Of a stretch of DNA of 64,000 nucleotides, positions 11,746 to 22,276 are shown piece by piece; the stretch's first letter is position 1; each line of letters opens with the position of its first letter. A program made the position numbers and the translations under genes. Under the pieces are notes generated by a model, which searched no databases, was not told where the DNA came from, and saw nothing but the letters and a program-made list of their open reading frames with translations. This DNA is from Plecoglossus altivelis (taxonomy: Eukaryota > Chordata > Actinopteri > Osmeriformes > Plecoglossidae), in assembly GCA_036571765.1 (NCBI GenBank), contig BROE01000022.1, positions 18,363,404-18,427,403 of the forward strand. Reading direction: 5' to 3'.

Positions 11746-14700
11746 TCAGCCCATTACCTCCCACAGTCCCTGTAGTGTGAATCCCTCCTTCAGCTTCTCA
11801 ATGGCAATGCCAAACTCTTCAGAAAACACTGGCTCTCTGTCTTGTTGCTTAAGGGACAAATGGGACAAAATATACTTTAGGTTGAACCTCTTCAGATCAT
11901 ATTAAAGATCTAAAATCAGACAAAAAGTGATGTAGATTTGATCACCTTACCTTATTGCCATCTGCAAAGTAAGCCTGTAAACAAACAGAGATCAATACTA
12001 GTCACATGACAGGTAAGAGTGGAATTATTCAGACTTTCCCTATAATCAAATGTGAACCTTTGCTTTGGATACCTGTATTTACATACACAATAAGCACTAG
12101 GCAACACAAAGCCATGTTAGAGGTACATCCTGCTTACATTACTTGAGCAACTGGCTATTTTGAGAGTGTGCAAACTGCCTGTGGAGTCCCAGAGGAAGGC
12201 TGAGGACAGGAAAGGGTTAGAGAGGAGAGAAGAGGAGGGCACGGAAGAGCTGGGGTGAGGTGGGGAGGGCTGGGCAGGACTGGGGTGAGGTGGGGAGGGC
12301 AGGGAAGAGCTGGAGTGAGGTGGGAGGGCAGGGGTGAGGTGGGGAGGGCAGGGCTGGGGTGAGGTGGGGAGGGCAGGGGTGAGGTGGGGAGGACAGGGCA
12401 GGGCTGGGGTATGGTGGGGAGGGCTTGGGTGCGGTGGGGAGGGCGGGCAGGGCTTGGGGTGAGGTGGGGAGGGCAGGGGTGAGGTGGGGAGGGCAGGGAA
12501 GAGCTGGGGTGAGGTGGGGAGGGCAGGGTGAGGAGGACTGGTGAGGTGAGGTGGGGAGGGCAGGGGTGAGGTGGGGAGGGCAGGGGTATGGTGGGGAGGG
12601 CAGGGCAGAGCAGAGCAGAGCTGGGGTGAGGTGGGGAGGGCAGCGGTGAGGTGGGGAGGGCTGGGGTGAGGTGGAGAGGGCAGGGCAGGGCTGGGGTATG
12701 GTGGGGAGGGCTTGGGTGAAGTGGGGAGGGAGTGTGGTGGTGGGGAGGGAGGGAGAGCAGAGCTGGGGTGAGTGGGGAGGAGCGGGGAGGCGGGGGGTGG
12801 GGAGGTGGGAGGGCTGGGGTGGGTGGGGAGGGAGGGCAGGTATGGGGGGAGGCAGGGCAGAGTAAGCTGGTGAGGTGGGGGAGGCAGCGTGAATTTTCTA
12901 CATTACGAGTAGGGCAGCGGTGAGGCGGGAGGGGGGCTTTGGAGGGGGGGCGGGGAGGTGGGGAGGGCAGCCGTGGGAAAGGTTGGGAGGCAGGGATGTG
13001 GGGTGAGGTGGGGAGGGCAGGAGTGAGGTGGGCTGGGGTGAGGTGGGGAGGGCAGGGGTGAGGTGCGGAGGGCGTACTCACCGTGAAGGCGTCCGTCTGC
13101 TCATCAGGCTCGATCTCCACATCATCAGCAGGCTGATCCACAGTCAGCTCCTCCAAGGGCTGAGGCTGGGACCATGGTGGAGAGAAACAGCTGTCAGCAT
13201 CTCTTACAGTAAGGAAGTCTGGGTACTTTAACAACTAGGGTGGAAAGTTGTCTAACAAGGACAAACGACCCATGTTCTAAGACACTGTCACATGTCAAGG
13301 TGTGGCTACTGTAGATAGGCACCTTTTCCTCCATTTCATAGTCCACCCCAAAGATGGGATTGGCGGAGTACACCTTATGCAGAGAGTTAATCTCCTTAAC
13401 CGCATCCTGAAGCTTATCCATTGGGTCAATCTTGAATCCAAGCACATATCCTCCAGTCTGAAACAAGAAATATCAGGATAGACTTTAAAAAAGATCTGAC
13501 TCAATATAAATGACATGGTACAGTTTAAACTGTAAGTGTTTCATCCCATCACCTGCTGAGAGCTCTCGATCACCAACGCTAAACCAAACTTGGAGTCTCT
13601 TATTCGGATGGAACGCTTTCAAGGAGAAAAATCAGAAGGAAATTATATTCTGCATAACGTATAGAACCTTTATTTCATATCCTCATAACATTTACAAGCA
13701 GTTATGACCCAACTGGCTTTGAGGAATGGCATATTCATAAATGGTAAATTGTGATATTTTGTTGGGCGTACTTACGATCTGAAGATAGGGAATGCTAACA
13801 TTAAAACTCTCGTTCATATTGGCATGCCAAACAATCCGAACATTCGTAATGAAAAAGGTTCCAAGATTTCCCTAAAAAGACATTATTGCATGATTAAATG
13901 AGATAGTTACAAACCAGATTTACCCATTTCTAACAACACCTCCATCACAAGCACTGTGCCTTGTATGGAGTGTGGAATACATGGGCTGTCAGGTCCATTA
14001 GTCAGGTGGACCTAACTGTGTCTGGGCTCTGTTAAATCAATAGGTACCTGGTCACTGGACAGATTCCAGACGCCATTAATTTTGTCGTAAACTTGTTCTT
14101 GAGGTAGGAGTCTTAGTTGTTTGTTTTGAATGAGAGCGCCTCTCAGTTTCAAGTCCCGGTACATTTTAGACGTCTCATAAGCTCTGGGAGAAAGGAAGGA
14201 CAACCGTTTGAAACGGAACATAACTTTAGAGACAACAAGCATGGCCTGTGACTACCAACTCAGATGGGAAGGGGAAATCAAAGTGCAAAAAGGTCCACAT
14301 GTATCACTATGTATCACTATGAGGTGAGGTGAGGTGAAATACACTTTCACTGATGTTTCTTTCACATCACGAGATGTTTAATATACCTGTGAACAGCAAT
14401 GACAGAGGTGAACAGCCTCGGACTGCCCGGGACAACATTGGTAAATATAAACTCAAATCTCGTGTTGTTCGACTTGGTCAAGATGTATAGCGCTTCCGTC
14501 TGGCCTCTAAGTTTCTGGAAATTAAAACAGAAAGATATTAAAAACCTTTAAGAACAGAACGTTCGGGGCTTGAAATCGCAACCATTTAGGTGGCGTGTGG
14601 GCTCAAAATTATATCTGCGCGACCTCAGAATAAATAAGGGATCATTTGTGCAAATAATCGTGATGGTGCGACCTGTTTTAATTTATTTTCAAAACGCGCT

Positions 14701-15717
14701 AATCGGCTAAAAGCGAGTAAGATCAAATTGGAAGCCCCAGCGCCACCCAGTAATGAAGTTAATTTGAAGCTCTGGTAAATAATCTGCCTTTACAGTTAAG
14801 CATGTGGTACTTACAGAGTTAGCTGTCCTCGTAGTGATATTAATGATGGAATTGTATCCAACAGCTGGAGACGAAAGAAACATTGATGTTTACAGTTGGC
14901 AAGGTTTACAACGGAGACAAGTTTCCTCAAGTGAAACTGGTACCAGTTAAATCCAAAAGATGGCAGCATTATACTAACAGAATGATTTAAATTCATACTA
15001 GTAAGAATCGGAGCTAAAAAGAAGCACATGTATGAATACTTACATAAATTCACTCTTGGCAAAGCCAGAGAATGCCAGATGATCCTTAAATTAGTGACCA
15101 GAAGTCTTCCTGCAAATAAAGTAGTGAACACTAATATAACACAGTGAGAGAGACATATGTGAAATGTGTATTGTGAGCTTAGTAAGAAAGATGTCATTTA
15201 ACAATAAAAAGGTAACGTCGTTAGGTATCAGTGAGGCCTACCTCTGTCACCATTGTTCCCTTTAGTATCCTCAATTGAATCAAGACAGTCTATCAAGACT
15301 TCACCTGGGCGGGTTTTCATTTGTCTGGCAGAAGTGCAATGGAACAGATTGTTCATTAGCTGTAGCTTTACATATTATTATGTACATAAAAGCTAGGCTA
15401 GCTGGTTAACTGGCTACTGTAGCTAGAAGTTATTACAAGCAACAGTACAGTACGACATTTGCAACGACTGAAAAATTGTTTGCAAGAATAACGACTGGCC
15501 TCTTTATCCAGCTAATGCACTAGAGCTACATATGCTAGCTATCTTAATATACAGGTACTGTTGACTATTAAATCGCTGGCTACGAGTATAGATACAGAAG
15601 GGTAACGTTAATCGATCAGAAGATAACTCTAGCTCTACATATATAGGTAACGTACTGTGCAGTTATGTCGAATCTGACGTCTCGATCTTCCCACAGAGCA
15701 TCAAGTACAGACGCCAT
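11746..15717 (-). CDS. bbs5: Bardet-Biedl syndrome 5 protein (BBSome subunit)
   Basis: Subunit of the BBSome, the coat complex that sorts membrane proteins in and out of cilia; BBS5 binds phosphoinositides through two PH-like domains. Twelve exons: 15717-15656, 15324-15242, 15109-15044, 14864-14815, 14514-14387, 14183-14048, 13871-13776, 13615-13553, 13457-13323, 13165-13082, 11974-11951, 11847-11746. They sum to 342 codons plus stop, against 341 in human. The start reads MASVLDALWEDRDVRFD. First PH-like domain: GRLLVTNLRIIWHSLALPRV. Second: GNLGTFFITNVRIVWHANMN. The C-terminus is FTLQGLWEVMG. Exon 11 is only 24 nt (AYFADGNK). Intron 10 (13081-11975) carries a large G-rich minisatellite. The window shows no truncation or frame break. 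Confidence 0.97.
12232..13075. repeat. G-rich minisatellite in bbs5 intron 10
   Basis: About 840 bp made of degenerate copies of GTGAGGTGGGGAGGGCAGGG on the plus strand (purine-rich; C-rich on the bbs5 sense strand). It is nearly free of T runs and C on the plus strand. The strong strand asymmetry produces long open frames on both strands that are not genes. Repeated GGGG and GGG runs could form G-quadruplexes on the non-template side. Confidence 0.9.
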
Positions 15718-16649
15718 GGCTTCAGACTTTGCAAATGTTTTCAGTCGTGTGGATAATCTTCTTACGATAAGACACTTAGGTTAGCCTTTTCAATTAGCTT
15801 GCTAGCCTTCAATACCAGATTTTGCGTCCATGTATCGCCATAGTAACAGACGGCAAGCCCAAGGGACAAACTGTTTTTCTCTCTCCCGTTTTTATTATTA
15901 AAAACACTTTAAAAACATTCGCTTCCATAAAATAATTCAGAGGTAATACCAAAAGGAGTGAATAATATCAGACTCAGGTTTGTAGCGTTTCCACAAAGAC
16001 TCAGCATTTCCAATCAAGCTTTAAAACACTTTACAAATGAAAATGTTAACTCTGCATAGACAGCTAAAAGATTGGTATTAAAGTATCTTGCTAAGATTAT
16101 TTTGTGCACAAAAAAATACGTTCCCTAAAATGGGCCAAATCAATCATTGCATTTAGCTAGAAAAAAAGAAACACACACCGAATCAGATAAGTACTTAACC
16201 GATACAGATTTACAAACTAAACAAATATGAGACTTTTTGCCATCTTTGAGTGAAAACATCTGTCTGTCAGCATGGTCTTGTATGGCTCAGAGGTGTAAAA
16301 ACATACATTACTGTAATAAAATGGTACAAAAAAACCTAAGTATGGTAATAGCTTTCGATCTTAGCTTAACACATTTTTTTCTCTAAAATCATACATCTAT
16401 TTGAAATGTGCATAATGTTGAGGTAAGATTTTGATCACTTAATGCAGGATAGTCACAGTAACAAAAAATATATAATCAATTTGCGTTTACTTCAGTTTTT
16501 TATAGCACCGTGATATGTCAGCAAATTGCATAAAGAGTGTTTTTCCCAGAGAGATATTTCATGAGCAGTTATGAAGCCACACCATGACAGAGGGCTGTCC
16601 ACTGGAAAGATTCTTCACATGAGATAATGTGTTGTCCTTTCTTCAGTCT
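15718..16649. other. bbs5 promoter area and collagen XXVIII 3' UTR
   Basis: No coding exon. AT-rich sequence from about 15890 to 16650 is best read as the collagen gene 3' UTR. Bases 15718-15890 should hold the bbs5 5' UTR and promoter. No clear TATA box is visible there. Confidence 0.45.
15891..15896 (-). terminator. Collagen XXVIII poly(A) signal candidate (AATAAA)
   Basis: AATAAA on the minus strand, about 750 bp after the inferred stop at 16650 and about 175 bp upstream of the bbs5 start codon. The two same-strand genes would thus be nearly adjacent. Confidence 0.4.
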
Positions 16650-19600
16650 TTAGCCAGCTGTGGACATGAAGAAGATCGTTTAACCAAACAAAACATTCAC
16701 AGAACCAAGATTTGTCTGAGGATACACAGAAATGACACCCAACTGTTCCAGACAGAACACATGTTCTCTTGCACTCACATGTTCTAGACAGAACACATGT
16801 TCTCCTGCACTCACATGTTCCAGACAGAACACATGTTCTCCTGCACTCACCTCTTCTAGACAGAACACATGTTCTCCTGCACTCACATGTTCTAGACAGA
16901 ACACATGTTCTCTTGCACTCTCACCTATTCTAGACAGAACACATGTTCTCCTGCACTCACATGTTCTAGACAGAACACATGTTCTCTTGCACTCTCACCT
17001 GTTCTAGACAGAACACATGTTCTCCTGCACTCAACTGTTCTAGACAGAACACATGTTCTCTTGCACTCTCACATGTTCTAGACAGAACACATGTTCTCTT
17101 GCACTCACCTCTTCTAGACAGAACATATGTTCTCCTGCACTAAACTGTTCTAGACAGAACACATGTTCTCTTGCACTCACCTCTTCTAGACAGAACACAT
17201 GCTCTCTTGCACTCACCTGTTCTAGACAGAACACATGTTCTCCTGCACTCAACTGTTCCAGACAGAACACATGTTCTCTTGCACTCTCACCTGTTCTAGA
17301 CAGAACACATGTTCTCTTGCACTCATCCTCCGTCTCGTAGCGGTTAGCGTTTCCGTCACAACCTCCGAACCAGAACTGTGCACAGGCATTGGCCTGTTTG
17401 TCATAGTACCACTGGATGATGTAATCTCTACATGGGCCTTGGTCCAAACTCAGTCTGCAGCGAGGATCCAGAGAAGCCGACACTAACAGCAACAGAGAAG
17501 GAGAGACACGGCTGTCAAAGGCAAAGTCAGAGCAGTTATATTCTTTTTGTCATTGTAAGTAGCTTTTGATGAAGGGTGCTAACCTTTGGGCTGGGCAGGA
17601 ATGATAACAGGGTATAAATTACTGTGGACTGACACTGAGGGAGTGCCAGAGGAAGATGATGAGGAGGAAGATGATGATGAGGAAGGTGATGATGAGGAAG
17701 ATGATGAGAGCACTGAGGTGGAGGAGGAGCTTCCCTTGCCAGGCTGGCTGATGACAGTCTTGTTCACCACCGCCACAGAACCTCCTCCTCTCACCTGCGT
17801 CCGCAAGTCTAGATCCTCCCCGTCCTCCTCTACCTCCTCAACCTGCGCAGGAACACACACACACACATGTGCACACACAAACACACACATGTGCACACAC
17901 ACATGTGCACACACACACACACACACACATACACACACATGTGCACACACAGGTATACATACATACACACACAAACACACACGCACACACGTGCACACAC
18001 ACACATGTGCACACACACACAAACACACACGCATTTAATGAAACAGCTCCCCCAATTCTTGTCTGAACTCCCACGCTTTCCTCCAACACGACTTTGATTG
18101 ACAGTTGCTTCACAAAGCAAGCTAAGGAGAAAGGCCTGCCTTGCTGAAGGTGATTGTCTGGAGCAGGATTGCTGGAACATGATTGGCTGGAAGGTAGCAC
18201 TCAAAGAATGTAGCATTCCATAGAACCGAACTATGTCACTAATCTCTCATTAACAACATGTTTATACGGAACAAAGCCTTTCATTCTTTACTACAATAAT
18301 CCTACCTATTGTGCCTTTACCACATTCTACACCAAAATCAAGAAGGTATAGAAGAACATTGCATGTATCTCATCGTGATTTCGGCTCTGACAGGACAGTG
18401 GAAGAAATGTCTTCCTGATGGTAGATGTGCACATTAACAGCATCGCACAGACCTTGGCTGGCAGTGGCCCAGCATTGATAGGCAGGGCAAAGTTGTCTCC
18501 TCGACCGCGTATGTGACTCTGCGTGTTGCTACGTCTCAGGACCTCTTCCTGGTAGTTGTCATAGCCGCGGTTGCCGTAGCCACTGTTGCCATGTCCACCG
18601 ATTCCATAGCCTGTATTTCCAAAGGCGTTGTATTGGCCGTTGCCATGGTTGTTGCCGTGACTCTCCCCTGTGTGGCCATTGTTTCCATTTCCGTAACCGT
18701 TTCCGTTGGTGATGCGGTTGAACACAAGGGCACCATTTTCATCCTCGCAGAATTGGCTCACAAGTTTTGACTCCAAGGCTGAAGTATATAAAGAAGATAT
18801 TACAATAAAACGTTATGATTTTACATCATATTTCCTAACCTGAATGAGAACACTTGACTTAAGCAACTGTGGGTGATGCTCTTCTAATGTGTTTAGGTTT
18901 GATGTCAGCATGTCTACATTGGCCTCTGCCCACAGCAGTGAAGCATGGCGTGATGTGCAGGGTTGTAGATGTCACCTGGGAGCGTGTTGAAGTCATCGAT
19001 GAGGAACATGTGTTCAGTGTCGGGATCCGAGGCGATGAGGTTCAGCTCCCTCAGGAACTCGGCCTGAGTGACGTCCGAGGTGTTGACGATGCCCAGAGCG
19101 TACATCTCAATATTGGCAGCGTGAGCCTCCCTCACGGCCATTTCCAGCTTCACTGACTCTCGTTTGTCCGTCTGCCCGTCGGTGATGACGACAGCCACCT
19201 TGCTGACACCAGCCCTGGCGCTGAAGAAGGCCTCCTGGGTGGCTTTCCTGATGGCCGTGCCAGTGTACGTGCCCTCGCCCATGTAAGTCATCTTCCGGAT
19301 AGCCTGCTTCACATCTTGTTTGGTCATGTAGCGGGCCAGGTTGAACTCCAGGTGGACCTCCAAGCTGTAGAGGACCAGCCCTATTCTGGTGGCGTTACGG
19401 CCCACGGTGACCCGGTCCACCAGCGCGGTGACAAAGTCCTTGATGATTTCAAAGTTTTCTGGACCAACGCTCTCTGAGCTGTCGATGACAAACACCAGCT
19501 CCATGGGCCTCTCCTTGCATTTGATTCCACATCCTGAAAACAGAGTAGCACTGTTTAATCATTCTAAAATGACATAATTTTACACCTTTTTATTCATAAT

Positions 19601-22231
19601 ATTGTTAGATTATTAGATTTGGTCATACCACAGATTTCCTTGATAAGTTTAATAACATCTTCTCTCTGAAAAAATAGAAGAGGGAGATAAAACATTTGAT
19701 ATTTTGATTCATTTACATCAAATTCGAATGTTTCCGATTCTTAACTTACCGTTAGACCTGCTTCCCCCTTCGTTCCTGGTCTGCCCTGAATATTCAGAAA
19801 AGATCTGTGTCATCGTTTCATGCAATTACTGGTCAAATCTTCCAGAACAGCCCTTTAAAACGGCAGTACAGCTTAATGTTGTCCACTCACAGACTCCCCA
19901 GCAGGACCATGGTCGCCCAGGTCCCCCTTGATTCCCTTCAAACCCCTCTCGCCCTGCAGACCCCGGTCGCCCTACAGGGAGGGCACAGGAGGGGGGCATA
20001 GGGCACAGGAGGGGGCAGAGGGCACAGGAGGGGGCAGAGGGCACAGGAGGGGGCAGAGGGCACAGGAGGGGGGCGGAAAGGTCACAGGTCACTCGTCTAC
20101 ATTTTCAAGTCTTTGTTTTCTTTTCTCGGATGATTCAGTGCAAAGCGATGGACACAGAAAGTACAGTGGAAGATCAAGGATTGGCTGGTCACCATGGTGC
20201 CCCTCTGTCTTACCTTAGGACCTGGGAGCCCCTCTCCTGCTGGTCCCCTTGGCCCCGTCACACCCTGGGATCCATGGTCACCCTGCAATACAATCCCCAC
20301 AACATTTCATCTTGTCTTGTATATAGGATGAGTCCAGCTCTTCCCCATCATTTGTGTAGTTGTGTAATTGTCCACCTTGCTCACTTTCAAAGTGTAATTT
20401 TTCTCTGTAAGTGACCTGAGTCAGTTAAGCTAGGATGATGACTACATTCAGATTGTTATTCATCGATTGGTCAGTGTCGTACGCACCTTAGGTCCCTGAA
20501 GACCCTCTCCTGGGGGTCCGGGAGGGCCTGAGGGCCCCGCCCTTCCAGTGTTACCCTGGAAACCAATGGCACTGCAGTTATCACAGGAGGACAGACACCA
20601 TAGACAGGTTTGACAGATCGCAGACTCTGTGAGGGGAAGATGGCATCTTAAATGCCTGTCACAGATCCAATTGATATCCATGTCACTAATTACACCCGTC
20701 AATGACCTTTGATCCACTAATCGCGGTTCATGTCTGTCAATCTCTGTCTAATATCGGTCCTATGTCGGCAAGGTCAACACTGTTCAGGGTTGAGAGCTGT
20801 TAATACTTGTTTCATGGTGTGCAGATGAGTCATGGATATCAAACCCTGCAACATGTTCTTACCGGTGGCCCTTGCACGCCCTCTCCTGTTGGGCCGGGCA
20901 AACCTGGCAACCCTCTGAAGCCAATGTCTCCCTTGGGCCCTGGAATACCAACCCCCTCAGGTCCTGGTTCCCCTGTTAGTCCAGGAAGACCTGGGGGCCC
21001 CTAGCAGCAGAAAACAAAACCAGTCAACAACGTAATGAGAGAGGTGATGCAGCAGCAGATGGCAGAGTTGTGATGGTTTACTGTGAGTGGGAGGGACTGG
21101 GAATGAATGGATGACGTGTGATTGGTTCATGAGGCGTGCTCATTGGACCACTCACCACAGGACCAGGGAACCCTTCTCCTTTAGGGCCAATTGGACCTGA
21201 GGATCCTGGGTTACCACGATCCCCCTGTTTGAAACACAAGACGTGTCTTACGTACTATATGGTCACCTATTGCATTTTCACTGTTATGGTCACCTAGAAC
21301 ATGTTCACTGTTATGGTCACCTGGTACATGTTCACTGTCAATACAGTTCTTATGTAAGGTAATGTGTTCATTCAGCAGATGCTTTCATCCAAAGTGACGC
21401 ACAGCTTCTGTGTGATGTTTGAGCGTTCACCTTTGGACCAGGAAGTCCGTAGCCGGTTTCCCCGACGGGCCCAGATGGCCCTGGCGGACCCAAGTCTCCC
21501 TGAGGCAAACAAGACGAGGAAACCACAACAACAGTCATGAGACCAGATGATGAGAGAAGAGTTCTGATCTCCAGACGAGCAGGTCTTGAGGAGCTACAGT
21601 GACAGACAGGGCGATGACAGATGTATGGTGGTTACCTTGGCACCTGCCAGTGCACGTCCTGGTAGTCCTGGCATGCCCAAGCGCCCTGGTACACCAGGCT
21701 CCCCCTGGAGGGGAAGGAGTTAGCAAGAGTTTCACCAGCACTCTCCCTTTTACAGTAAAACACCCCCCTTTATCCAAACACACACTGACACTTCTAACAT
21801 GTTCCCTGCAGAGGAATGCGGGCCTCCGTTTCAACTGTCTTAAACTTGCAGGTTGACCTGAGATGTTAAGATAACAGTGTAATCCAGCGTGGCACGGTGA
21901 GGCACAGCTTCTGTGATGTGCGTGTAATGGCCACGTACAAAAACAATGGGGGGAAGATTCAGTCACTGGAGATCAAACCTAATCATCTCACCTTTGGCCC
22001 CGAAGGTCCGCTCACGCCAGACGGTCCATGTAACCCACGGATACCCCTCTGTCCCTGGTCTCCCTGCGTGCGGTCGCAAAGCGGTACGTTTTACATCAAC
22101 AGCTAGGAACGCCTTAACAGTGTCTGTTTGTACAAGCGGCTGTAAGGGCACATACCTTCTCTCCTTGGGTGCCAACCCCTGCTGCTCCCTCCATACCTCT
22201 TAGGCCAGGGACACCAAGCTCACCCTGAGAC

Positions 22232-22276
<45 letters not shown>

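Noticed and set aside
12155..13234. 359-codon Pro-rich open frame on the minus strand
   Set aside because: Product of the strand-biased minisatellite in bbs5 intron 10; only its first part overlaps a true bbs5 exon.
16741..17327. Regular 35-38 bp repeats could suggest a CRISPR array
   Set aside because: There are no unique spacers; whole units are repeated head to tail in a fish gene intron and match the adjacent exon end.
16741..17327. AGAACA..TGTTCT arms resemble a steroid receptor element in every unit
   Set aside because: The arms are separated by 2 nt rather than the 3 nt of a classical site, and they derive from Kunitz coding sequence, so a hormone element is unlikely.
17830..18216. 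Overlapping Cys/Val- and His/Thr-rich open frames on both strands
   Set aside because: All come from the (CA)n microsatellite.
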